Assembly: GCA_035771165.1 (NCBI GenBank)
Contig: JAWNZC010000029.1
Location: 116,001 to 180,000, forward strand
Direction of reading: 5' to 3'
From: Paragorgia papillata
Taxonomy: Eukaryota; Cnidaria; Anthozoa; Scleralcyonacea; Coralliidae
Length of the DNA: 64,000 bases
In this document: positions 10,301 to 21,371 of the stretch, piece after piece
Layout: the number at the start of each line of letters is the position of its first letter
How positions within the stretch are numbered: the stretch's first letter is position 1
Made by a program: the position numbers and the translations under genes
Notes under the pieces: model-generated
Seen by the model: the letters and a program-made list of their open reading frames with translations, nothing else
Database searches by the model: none
Told to the model about the DNA's origin: nothing

Positions 10301-13300
10301 TTGGTGTTCCTGCGCGACCGAGAAACTCCTCTACAATGCGACCTCTCCAGCTAGCTGGAGCGAGGATTTCGAGGAACGCGAACCTCCTCCAAAGGGAGCA
10401 GCTGATTGACGGATCAAGTCAAGATCCGAGCAACGGCAATAAGAGCGTCTGGAGCTTTGCGTACGCGTTGCTAGACCACCGACCGAGGGTCTTTATTAAG
10501 TGATCGGGAACTCCGGCCGAGGCTGCTGATGTTGCTGCGCCTATTCGAACTGTGGCTGCTAAACGAAGAACCAAATTCAGCAGCCGTAAATGGAGCGGAG
10601 CCACTGGTTGACGAGGGGTGGAGAGAACCGAAGACGATGAACAACGGGCCCGGTGAAATGCCCCGGAACGAGGTAGACCCGTAGGGCAGCCACAGCACAA
10701 ATAGAATACCCGCGGATAGACCAGTATGAAGGATGACGCTCTTGCGGACGATAAGACAGTGACGGTACCACCGGAATCAATGCCAGTGCAGACATCGGAG
10801 ACTGAGGATCGAATTAAGAAGAGGGACAAGTAAACTTCGACACGTGGAGAAAACCAAGAAACGAAAACGAGAAGCATCAGCGGAGGTGTTGAGATGACCT
10901 GTAGCCGAAACCGAACCAGCTACGGCCCCAGAGAGCACGGGTGGCGTGTGCTGTTAGGGGGCTGCCTCTCGCCAATAGTTAAGCCCAGTTGGACGGGGCC
11001 AGCACTTGGATGGGGTGACCGTCTGGGAATAACCCCGTTCTCGAACTTGAATTTCATGTGAGTAGAGTTTTGTTGGTCTCTGCTGTGCTCCGAAGGTTTT
11101 TTGCAGAGCCCCGCGGTTTTCCTCCCTCCGTAAAAACAACACGTTAGGTCTTAGGCTCGGATGATTGGGCGACCACATCCTGTGCTTGCGACGTTAAATA
11201 AATCATTACTCATTACTCATGAAAGGCGACTACAGGGAATCATTCACAAAATGCCATCGAAGGAGCATCAGAACGAAAACACCACAGCGATGAGAACCAG
11301 TGACAGTTAAAGGGAGCACCAAGACTCCCCACGCCGGATGCAGGAGAAAACACAGAGAGGTCGGGTATGAGTAAATTTGAGCGGAGAAAGCAACTAATGG
11401 TATTCCACTCGTGAAACAATGCCATCCACCATTGGAGGGCCCGATGAAATTCAGCGTTGGGCGTGAACCTGGCCAGACGGTCAATTATGCGACGGAGGAA
11501 TTCCCGACCAGGGCGGACAACTTTACACGCGTGGTGGGGGTGGTCAATCAAGGATTCAAGCTCCTGGCAATGCCAAGTGCCCGGCCCACCCACCAAGACC
11601 AAGTGGTGTCACCTGGGAGTTGTCGGAGAGGATCCAATGAACGCAACCAAATGGGAGGATAAGATCAACGTAAACTTGGTATCTCGATCCACTCCATAAA
11701 CCGAATGGAAAACAGTCGTCTGGGTGCATAGATTGGAATATTGTGATAAAGATAGATAGATAGTTTAATAACAAAATTACCTAGCAGTCAACTAAGCTGA
11801 ATGCATATAAATTTACAATCAGAATTATTTATACATGAAATATATGTATGATTATACTATATAAGCGTCATTTAATTGAGATTTAGGCGTTCATGCTATT
11901 GCACAAGCCGAGAAAAGGACGCTTAGAACGAACAGTTCGAGTATTTGGCAGATTATTGCCGACGTTTCCTGAGACTATCTAGCTTCATATCTAGGCGGTA
12001 GCAGTCTGAAGAATCTAGGCTTCGACGTCAAATTTGGTGGTACGGAGAAGGGACCAGTTACGCGGTGTCGATAATTTCCTCTGCATTAGCCTATGTGGCC
12101 AGATCAGTTCTTGAACTATCCAGGGGGTGCAAGCCGTAGAAACAAACAGGGGGGAAAGGTCAGGGGTAGGCCCTTCCCACAGACAGACGAGGCATAAGCA
12201 ACAAGAATAACAAATTTAATGAACAGGTGCGACCACACGTAGTAGCAAGAGATAAACAAAACTGCGCCACATGCCGTGCCAACGTGGTGTAACTACGCAA
12301 CCGCTCGTAAAACGCGCGCGTGAAACATGGTAGAAAAACAGCTGCACCAAAGCTGCTCCAAAGGGTAACGGGAGGAGCAACCTATGAAGACTGCGCAATG
12401 GCCAACTGCCTCGACAGGCATGTGAGCAGCACGTATGTTGAAATTTGATGCCATTCCAAGCGCTTTCACTGGAGGGACAGTGCCCCCCAGCAGGATAGAC
12501 CCTTACGAAACGTGGCGAGTTTTAAATTCATGTTAGACCAGTCGAGTAGGCCCAAAACTGCATTACACCGAAAGCTTCGTCGTAACTGCGCCAACTGAGT
12601 ATAGGTGCAGAAGGTAAGTAGCTGGTAAGCATGCGTTTAGAGCATTTAACGAGAGCGTTTAACGCAGAAGGCATTAGCGGAAATAGCAGCAATAAGATTG
12701 TAACCCAGGCCCCATGACAGTGGCCGCGCAGAGGGAGATACGCCCTTTAGCCAGGGCTAGCGCTGCACTCCTCCCGGAACCAAACAAAAAGGAACGATCA
12801 TACCTGATAATTGATCTACGGCAAACATCCCAGTAGGAGAATCAGGACCAGATGATGGGGAAAGCGCTGTTGCCAGCCCCTGGAATCAGGGGGTGTAGCG
12901 TTGGCTGGCACTTTGGGGGGAAAGCGCAACCATGGCAGGTGAGGAGCAGAAAGCCATTGAAAAAGGGGGCCACTTTTCCTTCCCGAGGAAGTTGAGATGG
13001 GCGTTGATACCAATTCAAACCATTGAGACTGATTGAGACTGCGGTATAGAGAGGCCGTAGGGGCCTGGTGACAAAAACGAATGGCGAACTGTCGGCAAAA
13101 TGGCGCCAAAATTCGTTTGTATCGACAACGAAGCCCGAGACGAAGAAAACGGTGTTGACGAAGCTGGTTGAGGACCTAACTGTAGCCTAGACGCTGAGGT
13201 TGAGCCCTGGATGGCTGGACGGAATGTGAGGCGACCACCGAGCTGTACCAGCTATTGTTGTTTGCAAAAACACCCAAGACTGTGAGGGACGAAGCCAACG

Positions 13301-16300
13301 ACGAATCTCGACAATTTATAATGTCACCACTGGCTGTGGAAATAGCGAGAAAGCGGACTCTGTCATCAAAGATACTAGCTCGTTTAATGAGGCAGAAGCT
13401 TGTCGATTACTTTAGGGAAAAACGAAGCATCAAAACGACAAAACCACGAAGAACCACTCAAAGAACCTCTCGAGAAACGAAGCCAACAATGCTGAGCCCG
13501 GGACCGCCGACTAGTAGTTCTGGATATTGCATCAGCCTTCTAAGCACGCACGTATCACGTGCCTCTAATCAACAGTGCCCGATTCATGATCGCTGGAGTG
13601 TGACACTTCACGTGTGCCATGCGTGACCAGATAGCCCCAAAGAACCGGGGGAGTTGGAGCCACCCAAACAACACACAGCTAGTTTTAATATTATTTATTG
13701 CATAAATCCCATTATATTTATTTTTAGAATGGAGATGAGTTTATGAACAGAATTGTACCAATTGCTTCGAGGCTTCCTTATATGACATGTCCTGGTAACC
13801 ATGGTGAGATCGCGTATAACAATGAAATATATTTTGTTTAATAATATACTATCGCTAGTGAGGAACGTTTAAATTATCGGTAGCATATTTGAAGGAGAAT
13901 TCTAAGACTTTCAGGGACCTTTATTAAAGTGCTTATATCACTTGTGGGGTTTTAACGTATTTGAATAGAGCAAAAAAAGTTAGTTAATAAGTAATTTTCC
14001 CGTTTTTGATTGACTTTAATAGTTTCTGAGATATAAGCCTTTAAACATGCCAATTTCGGCATTTTTAAGCATTGGGGCCTGGGACTCAGGAACCTAAGCC
14101 GACCGTTTTCTTAGTTGGAACTCTCGTGCGTACTGGAAAACGGGTGTGAGCTCGACATTTCGATTTTTCAGTCAAATATATGTGTTTGTATAAATCAATA
14201 CATCGTTTTCACTCACGTGATCGGTGGCCCCGTTGGGGTGGTGGTGAAACAATACGAAATATTTGAATAAGAAAGAGATAATTCCCATACCGTACACCAA
14301 TATGGCCACCATTTAATTGTTTTGGTACACCAATATGGCCGCCGTAACGTCAGATGAAAACGATCTATAAGCCGAAACGTAGTTGTTTTCGATTGACTCG
14401 TTCCTGAGTCCCAGGCCCCCAAGGTGTTAAAATGTACGACGGAAATTTTTGAGAATTGGCATGTTCAGAAGCCAATATGTCAGGAACTATTTGACTAAAT
14501 CAAAAACGGCAAAATAACTTATTAACTGATATTTTCTGCTCTATTTAAATACGTTAAAACCCCACAAGTGATATGAAGCACTTTAATTTTCAAGGACTTT
14601 CCAGGCCTTGGAATTTTGTTTTTCAAACTCAAGGGCTTTCCAGTATTTTCAAGAACCATACATAAGATCGAACTCTATGTAATACGTATATTGAAGTATA
14701 TTTTTCTCTTTTAGAAATTAAGTTTAATTTTAGCCATTATCGATATCGATTCTCGATGCCACGGTTAGAATGGCCTACGACTGTGGAGAAAATGGCGTAC
14801 AGTTTTGATCTAGGCATGGCTCATTTTATCAGGTACGTGCAAAAAAGATATAGATTGATCTACTCTACTCTACATACTCTACTCTACTCTACATACTCTA
14901 CTCTACATACTCTACTCTACATACATACTCTACTCTATATACTCTCTACTCTATATACTCTGCTCTATATACTCTCTACTCTACTCTACTCTACTCTACT
15001 CTACTCTATATACTATATACTCTACTCTACTCTACTCTACTCTACTCTACTCTACTCTACTCTACTCTACTCTACTCTACTCTACTCTACTCTACTCTAC
15101 TCTACTCTACTCTACTCTACTCTACTCTACTCTACTCTACTCTACTCTACTCTACTCTACTCTACTCTACTCTACTCTACTCTACTCTACTCTACTCTAC
15201 TCTACTCTACTCTACTCTACTCTACTCTACTCTACTCTACTCTACTCTACTCTACTCTACTCTACTCTACTCTACTCTACTCTACTCTACTCTACTCTAC
15301 TCTACAAGCATTTTATATAAGCCAATTTGTATGCATTTAAAAGAATATTAATTTGGCGGTTATTTGTAGATATGGTCCAGGGTTAGTTCCTTTTGGGCTT
15401 GATGGCAATGTATATATTTTCCTTGGCTTACCAGGGACAACTTTTCTAAAAAAAATGGCTGCATGTGTAGTTTAACATTAATATATTAACAGTATTGTTC
15501 TGTTTTCATTGTTTTTTACCTTACAGTTATTCAACTGAGGTATATTTCACATACGATCAAAAATATGTGGATACCCAGATGCAGTGGCTAATAGATGACC
15601 TAACGGAAGCCAACAAGATGGAGAACAGAAAGTTGAGGCCTTGGATAATTGCTTTTGGTCACAGACCAATGTATTGTTCCAATATTGATACTGATGACTG
15701 TACAACGCAAAGACCTATCTTGAGAGCCAGGTAAAGTCCTCAGTGAAAAACGATACAACTCTAAATATAAACATATACTTCGACTATATAGTCTTGTAGG
15801 ACTTGATTCTGGACCCGAGGGTAGGGCTTGGACTTGTCACGGCTGGACTACGACTCGGCTAAATAAGACTCGGACTTGGACTCAGGTGGTTCGATGATTC
15901 ATAACGAGTCCAGGCCAAGTCTGGTAAAACTTTGTCTTTTTATTCGCTTGCAATTGTTCCATTCCGAAAGCTTTGTCGCATTTGAGAGTACAGTAATTTA
16001 GGAAAGGTTTACATTTTTACCGCGTTTTTTTTTCTTTCAGAAAGGAGCTTTTAATTCAGTTTTGTTATATCTTACTTAGTAGTTAGTACTCTTTTAATTA
16101 TTATTAAGATTGTATTTTATTGTGTGTATAATTGGAGCACATTTTCCAGTGAACAATCGGAATGGCAAGGATTCGGACTCGAAAGAGGTGGACTCGGAAT
16201 TGCACTGGAGCATGCAGGGCTTGGAGTCAGAATTGAATGATTCAGTCGGACTCAGGCTTAAACTCGAATGAGGCGCACTTGACTGCAACACTGGCTTCGA

Positions 16301-17347
16301 CCATATTTTAGGGACGGAAATTATTTAGATGGTTTTCTCTACTCTAATTCTATTACCGTCTGCTGTTCTCCACTCTGTTGCCGTAAACCGGTCTCACAAG
16401 CAAATTTGTTTCTATTTTTTTCGATAGTCTAGAGCCAGTGTTCATGAAATATGGCGTCGATCTAATCATCCAAGCTCACGAGCATTCATATGAAAGATTA
16501 TGGCCTGTATATCAAGGAGTGGTTTATGCAGAGAATTACAACAATCCCAAAACACCTATACATATCATTGCTGGCGCTGCTGGATGCAGTGAAGCATTTG
16601 GAGTTTGTGTTAATCCTATGTTAGGACCTGGAGGTTTGAAAGTCATTTCATATCATGAAATATGTTGCGTCTTATATACGCACGCTGTGATTGGTCAGTT
16701 ATACCGTGTTAGACTATGCAAACACGGTCGTGACGTCACGGCGCATTTCTTACGCCTGTATTGTAAAAGCTCCCTCATACTCAATGAGTGCAAAGGGAAC
16801 GGAAGGGATTTCCCGCTCCCAATCCCTTCCGTTCCATTCGTGCTCGGCCAAATTGAATATCTCGACCAAAATATTTCCCGTGTATACAGTTAAAATAAAG
16901 TCAAGATCCCGACCAAAACATCATTGCCCGGACAGTAGAAGTCACAGTTCTGGGAAGCCACACAGAGTTGCCTGCGGAGGAGGCTATAGGAGAAACCGAG
17001 AAAGTAGGATTGCCAGAATTTAAAGCCTGACTTAGCAAATGAAATGTTAAAAGCAACAGTACATGCATGGGGCAACACAAACATCCTTGCTATAAGCGTG
17101 CTTGTTCGGACCCTATATATAGAGTCTTTAAAAAGGGGCCAATGATCCACTGACTAAAATATCTCTTAATATTTTATTACCAGGTCCCTGGTCAGCGTAC
17201 AGAGCATGGTTGCCAGGCGAATATGGATATGCGCGTCTTCGTATTGTGAATGCTACCCATCTTCACTGGGAACAAATATATTCCACCATCGGTGATGTTA
17301 CCAAATTTGGCTTGTACAGGAAAATCATGGACCTTTTGAACCGATGA
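7173..17347 (+). CDS. Purple acid phosphatase (ACP7-type metallophosphoesterase), C-terminal six exons
   Basis: Six exons (7173-7328, 13728-13803, 14715-14832, 15527-15730, 16428-16633, 17184-17347) join in consistent phases into 307 codons plus TGA. The product is the metallophosphoesterase domain of a purple acid phosphatase, a dinuclear metal enzyme that hydrolyses phosphomonoesters at acid pH and is usually secreted or lysosomal. All expected metal ligands are visible, numbered from the first residue seen: GDMG (D11), GDFAYD (D41, Y44), GNHE (N76, split across exons 2 and 3), GHRP (H162) and AHEH (H202, H204). The family C-terminal segment PWSAYRAW...EYGYARL is present. Animal ACP7 proteins are about 430-440 residues, so the signal peptide and fibronectin-III-like N-terminal domain (about 130 residues) are missing. 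They may lie left of the window, with the DUF6589-type gene inside an intron, or be lost. No stops or frameshifts were seen. Confidence 0.93.
7329..7892 (+). other. Intron 1 sequence left of the retrotransposon
   Basis: No gene or repeat was recognised. An open frame at 7482-7811 has no family-like features. This is probably the original host intron sequence. Confidence 0.5.
7893..8134 (-). repeat. Split direct repeat B, terminal copy
   Basis: This copy matches 10078-10332 almost base for base from TTAATAACAGCGCTGTGTAG to GCGACCGAGAAACTCCTCT. The other copy has about 15 extra bases near 10288-10302. It forms the left boundary of the retrotransposon. Confidence 0.85.
8370..9600. repeat. Internal repeat cluster of the retrotransposon
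   Basis: A unit of about 240 bp (from CCTGGCATGCCAGGGAGAGC through CGGGAGAGCCCTCTCCCGGC to GAGGACGCACAGACG) occurs near 8452-8693, 8957-9204 and 9325-9545, and in part at 8694-8793. A second unit of about 80 bp (AAAGCAACATAAATTGACAC to CTAACAAATTAATGTATCA) occurs near 8388, 8815 and 8895. Several short perfect palindromes lie in the unit (CTGGCATGCCAG, CGGGAGAG/CTCTCCCG). Confidence 0.75.
9826..10081 (-). repeat. Split direct repeat A, internal copy
   Basis: From GAAGAACCACT to TGCATAAATCCCATTA this matches 13448-13714. Only scattered substitutions are seen (for example CTCTGATC against CTCTAATC), plus about 12 bases missing near 9837. Confidence 0.85.
10078..10332 (-). repeat. Split direct repeat B, internal copy
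   Basis: This is the second copy of the 7893-8134 repeat. It abuts internal repeat A at TTAATAAC, where the two repeats share a few bases. This gives the joined internal B-A block expected in PAT/Ngaro elements. Confidence 0.85.
10420..10800 (-). pseudogene. Tyrosine recombinase C-terminal domain remnant of DIRS-type element
   Basis: The minus strand encodes RIGAATSAASAGVPDHLIKT and LGRWSSNAY. This is the typical C-terminal catalytic segment of DIRS-type tyrosine recombinases: HxxR box with Arg in RIGAAT, Trp/His-type position in GRW, and the active-site Tyr in SNAY. The preceding segment (AVAALRVYLV) sits in another frame. The catalytic His (SSHS) and the Arg segment are separated by an apparent one-base loss near 10555. 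No intact start is visible. Confidence 0.8.
10916..11220 (+). mobile_element. 5S-rRNA-related SINE (SINE3-like) inserted in the retrotransposon
   Basis: ATAGTTAAGCCCAGTTGGAC and CACTTGGATGGGGTGACCGT match the internal control region and downstream part of 5S rRNA (box A-like and box C-like). A body with TTTGTTGGTCTCTGCTGTGC and CCGCGGTTTTCCTCCCTCC follows, resembling conserved SINE/CR1-type 3' regions in marine invertebrates. The tail is TTAAATAAATCATTACTCAT with a short ATTACTC repeat. It separates the RNase H and recombinase remnants. The 5' edge is uncertain. Confidence 0.7.
11231..11602 (-). pseudogene. Reverse transcriptase end / RNase H remnant of DIRS-type element
   Basis: The minus strand encodes QELESLIDHPHHACKVVRPG and REFLRRIIDRLARF, which resemble the ELESLIGHLxHACKVVxPGRxFLRRM segment at the reverse transcriptase/RNase H junction of DIRS elements. 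ALQWWMALFHEWN and ASGVGSLGAPF follow. The first RNase H acidic motif is degraded (Pro where Asp is expected). The rest of RNase H appears lost at the SINE insertion downstream. Confidence 0.75.
13448..13714 (-). repeat. Split direct repeat A, terminal copy
   Basis: This copy is nearly identical to 9826-10081. It ends at CCCATTA (13714), 13 bp before phosphatase exon 2. It marks the right boundary of the retrotransposon, where the element's coding direction begins. Confidence 0.85.
13728..13803 (+). CDS. Purple acid phosphatase, visible exon 2
   Basis: This 76-bp exon encodes NGDEFMNRIVPIASRLPYMT and CPGNH, ending with the first base of the next Glu codon before a GTGAGA donor. It carries the metal-binding Asn of GNH(E). 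Its acceptor TTTTTAG lies only about 13 bp after the retrotransposon boundary at 13714. Confidence 0.93.
13804..14714 (+). repeat. Intron 2 with a long inverted-repeat element (about 13910-14605)
   Basis: Inverted arms of about 190 bp occupy about 13910-14095 and 14403-14605. They share AAGTGCTT...ATATCACTTGTGGGGTTTTA, AACATGCCAATT and GCCTGGGACTCAGGA with mismatches. The loop of about 300 bp has CACCAATATGGCC twice and no coding sequence. This looks like a non-autonomous DNA transposon or foldback element. Confidence 0.75.
14715..14832 (+). CDS. Purple acid phosphatase, visible exon 3
   Basis: The exon enters in phase 1 after CTCTTTTAG and completes the Glu of GNHE. It encodes FNFSHYRYRFSMP and MAYSFDLGMAHFI and ends in phase 2 at AG|GTACGT. 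The FSHYRYRFSMP segment is typical of the family. Confidence 0.92.
14860..15304 (+). repeat. (TCTAC)n pentanucleotide microsatellite, about 445 bp
   Basis: A pure TACTC/TCTAC run from about 15009 is preceded by degenerate copies with ACATA and TATA interruptions (14860-15010). It starts 28 bp after the exon 3 donor inside intron 3. The open frame through it (LLYST repeats) follows from the 5-bp unit having no stops in that phase and is not coding beyond exon 3. Confidence 0.95.
15527..15730 (+). CDS. Purple acid phosphatase, visible exon 4
   Basis: The exon enters after TTACAG and encodes YSTEVYFTYD, then MQWLIDDLTEAN and RPWIIAFGHRPMYCS, which holds the catalytic-site His. It ends in phase 2 at AG|GTAAAG. 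The end (TTQRPILRA) is a few residues shorter than vertebrate ACP7 as I recall it. Confidence 0.92.
15731..16427 (+). repeat. Intron 4 with degenerate GACTCGGACT-type repeats
   Basis: Between about 15795 and 16290 many copies of GACTTGGACT / GACTCGGACTC-like motifs occur, with TGCAACACTG at the right end. They probably derive from an old transposon of unknown type. No coding sequence. Confidence 0.45.
16428..16633 (+). CDS. Purple acid phosphatase, visible exon 5
   Basis: The exon enters after TTTTTTTCGATAG and encodes KYGVDLIIQAHEHSYERLWP, with the two His metal ligands of AHEH. HIIAGAAGCSE follows. It ends in phase 1 at G|GTTTGA, a weak but GT donor. Confidence 0.92.
16634..17183 (+). repeat. 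Intron 5 with a perfect 15-bp hairpin
   Basis: GGAACGGAAGGGATT (16796-16810) and AATCCCTTCCGTTCC (16821-16835) form a perfect stem with a 10-base loop. The sequence around it (ACGTCACGGCGC, GAGGAGGCTATAGG) is not recognised. Confidence 0.6.
17184..17347 (+). CDS. Purple acid phosphatase, last exon
   Basis: The exon enters after TTATTACCAG and encodes PWSAYRAWLPGEYGYARLRI, then NATHLHWEQIYS, and ends LLNR with TGA at 17345-17347. No AATAAA signal was found in the next 500 bp. A run containing AATAAATAAA occurs near 17955, beyond an inverted-repeat element. Confidence 0.92.
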
Positions 17348-17530
17348 TGTTGGCTTGACTAGAACATTTTAAATATTTTTTATCAATATGCATCAATCGT
17401 CATTGCCTAAATTACATTTATATATTATTTGATAATTTATTTGGATTACATTGAACTTTGCCATTTCCGCGTTTATATGATATCTATCTAAGCGCGAAAT
17501 AGTTTGATTTCGAAGTAATCAATACACCTA

Positions 17531-17902
17531 TTGCAAAACTCCCTGGAAGCGAGGCTTTTCGATGGTGACCGTTGCTAGGATTGCGTAGGATGGCGTAGTA
17601 CATTGCGTAGGATGGCGTAAAATATCGCGCCTGCGCATTGAAGAAATGCGGACAAGTGTCACTCGAGTTGGACTTCTGGTTGTATTTCTATTCTGTGACT
17701 GGACGTTAGCGTTCCAGGTATCAGATTTTAACTTACATCGAGTTCACTGGTCCTGCCCAGAATCGTTTTGGCCCTTCGAGTGTTCCCCGTTACTTTATTG
17801 ACCGTTGTTATAATACACCAATAATAACGGCCAATAAAGTAACGTGCATCGGGCCCTAGCAACGGTAACCACCGAAAAGCCTCGCTTCCAGGGAGTTTTG
17901 CA
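17531..17902. mobile_element. MITE-like inverted-repeat element downstream of the phosphatase gene
   Basis: TTGCAAAACTCCCTGGAAGC and the following CGAGGCTTTTCG at 17531-17562 are matched in reverse by CGAAAAGCCTCGCTTCCAGG to GTTTTGCA ending at 17902. An inner palindrome (CGTTACTTTATTG...CAATAAAGTAACG, about 17787-17843) lies near the right end. No open frame. Confidence 0.75.
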
Positions 17903-18045
17903 CTCGGTCTATGGGCATATTCAAAACGCGCCGGCTGTAACTGTAAATTATTAAAAAAATAAATAAATAAAATGTTTGCTATTTAATTAATATGCCAAGC
18001 TAAGCTTTAATGTTTTGAGGGCTTGTGAAGTTACGTCAGTGTCGT

Positions 18046-18546
18046 TGTTATATACCAAAGACTTTCGTTTGCCAAAGATGAAATCCTATTGGTCAAATCA
18101 TGGTCACGTGTTGTTCAACAAACTCAATGTTTCTTTCTGCCCAGGGAAACATTGCACTGTTTCCCTCTGACGTCAACAATGAAGAAGAAAACAGTGCAAT
18201 GTATCCCTCTGACGTCATCTTTAATCATGCGTTGTTCACGTGAGTACACATGATTATTGCATCAGATCAAGAACTTTGGACTCTTCGGAGTAGTAGTTTT
18301 TGGTACGAAATAGTCCATTTTCCAAACTGAGAAAGAATATCTATACCCATCTTCAAAGAAGGTCGGAAAAAACCTGGAGAAATTTAAAGCTGTTCTTTGT
18401 ACTTCTTGAATCTGGTGTATTTCTTTAGTTGAATTAAAATTACGAAGACAAAGTCAAAGTGTTTTGGTAAGTCTTTTTGCCTTTCGCGTCAAGTTTCGAG
18501 TCAGCTTGGTATTTTGTATTTTAAAAGTCTTTGGTATATAACAAAA
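18046..18546. mobile_element. MITE-like element with about 22-bp terminal inverted repeats
   Basis: GTTATATACCAAAGACTTT (from 18046) is repeated in reverse as AAAGTCTTTGGTATATAAC (to 18542). Inside, CTGACGTCA occurs twice within opposed ATTGCACTG / CAGTGCAAT segments. No coding sequence. Confidence 0.65.
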
Positions 18547-20545
<1,999 letters not shown>

Positions 20546-20581
20546 CACTTCACTTCACTTCACTTCACTTCACTTCACTTC
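20546..20581. repeat. (CACTT)n pentanucleotide microsatellite, 7 units
   Basis: Seven tandem CACTT units in otherwise unique sequence. Confidence 0.95.
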
Positions 20582-20702
20582 AAACAACTTGATCAGACAT
20601 CAGGAAAGCGAAGATTTATAGAAAGAACGTATGAAATTTTAGCACGCATCAGTTTCGCAAAGCCCGACGGGATCACGTAATGATTGCCATTTCGAAACAT
20701 AG

Positions 20703-20990
20703 GAGCTATCATTACCTTCAAATTATGAAGCTTAACCACTATTAAAACCACCATCTGATTGGACAACCTTTTAAAACGAAACCTCACCCCCATACCACCC
20801 CCCGGTAATCACGCCTCCCGGAAACCCTAAACCTAATCACAACCCTTCGGGAAAATGTGCGTCCTCTGATACCCCGACCACAACACCCCTATAGGATTTT
20901 TACCTTTATGTGTTCAAGTTTAACATCCCGCTTGTGGGATGGTTTTATTAGATGGTTAAGCTTCATAATTTGAAGCCGATGATACCTCAA
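20703..20990. mobile_element. MITE-like inverted-repeat element
   Basis: CTTCAAATTATGAAGCTTAA near 20719-20738 is matched in reverse by TTAAGCTTCATAATTTGAAG near 20957-20976. Arms extend about 50 bp, including AAAACCA / TGGTTTT. The interior (about 180 bp) is C-rich and non-coding. Confidence 0.7.
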
Positions 20991-21239
20991 CATAGACAAA
21001 AAAATAAGCCGAACGGCTGTTAATCACTCCGCGTTGGTGCATTTCATGAAGGGTTACATAAAGTACGCTCGGTCGGCGGTCGCATCCCCTCCGCTGATAC
21101 GAAGTAATTAGGGCTCGGGCGAAAATTTCGCCTCATCGAGATAATATGGAATTATGATAAGATCGAGATAATATGGAATGATTTTGAGCGCATTATAATT
21201 ATTATGAAAAATTCTATGAAAAATAATAAAATATATATT
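20991..21239. other. Intergenic sequence before the satellite
   Basis: Contains a short direct repeat (CGAGATAATATGGAAT near 21139 and 21163). Nothing else recognised. Confidence 0.4.
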
Positions 21240-21371
21240 CAAAGTCCTAAAATGCGTTTTCTTTTGTGCATTTTTTATGACGTTTTATAACCTTCAGAAT
21301 TGTGTAAAATCACCCCTCAAAGTGCAGGAAATGGCGTTTCAGGGACTCTAGATTCCAAAATTTTCCGGGGG
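21240..21371. mobile_element. hAT-related internal fragment joined to the satellite
   Basis: GTGTAAAATC...GCAGGAAATGGCGTTTCAG...GATTCCAAAATTTTCCGGGG aligns along its length with 4340-4435 of the hAT-like fragment. The second copy continues into GGGGGAGCATGCCCC. Here, after GGGGGAGAAC, the 21-bp satellite begins at once, so the left edge of the array lies inside, or replaced the rest of, a transposon copy. Confidence 0.6.

Larger units (their letters stand above)
7893..13714 (-). mobile_element. Decayed DIRS-type retrotransposon with split direct repeats (PAT/Ngaro-like), in phosphatase intron 1
   Basis: On the minus strand the order is repeat A (13714-13448), coding remnants, repeat B (10332-10078), repeat A again (10081-9826), a non-coding repeat-rich stretch, and repeat B again (8134-7893). 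This A1-ORFs-B1A2-B2 plan is the hallmark of PAT/Ngaro tyrosine-recombinase retrotransposons. Two coding remnants fit: a segment resembling the end of reverse transcriptase and RNase H (about 11602-11231), and a C-terminal tyrosine recombinase segment (about 10800-10420). All coding parts carry stops and frameshifts, so the copy cannot act alone. An open frame at 13109-12816 sits where a gag-like gene would be, but I cannot identify it. These elements integrate by recombination and leave no target duplication, and none is seen. Confidence 0.8.

Noticed and set aside
10930..11040. Functional 5S rRNA gene
   Set aside because: The 5' half of 5S rRNA is not recognisable, and the box regions are followed by a SINE body and tail, not a T-run terminator.
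13255..13626. 123-codon plus-strand frame across repeat A
   Set aside because: It lies antisense to the retrotransposon and half of it is the terminal repeat. It is likely a by-product.
14756..15340. 194-codon frame running from exon 3 through the TCTAC repeat
   Set aside because: The exon ends at AG|GTACGT (14832). The rest is a microsatellite, and the next family segment resumes at 15527 in matching phase.
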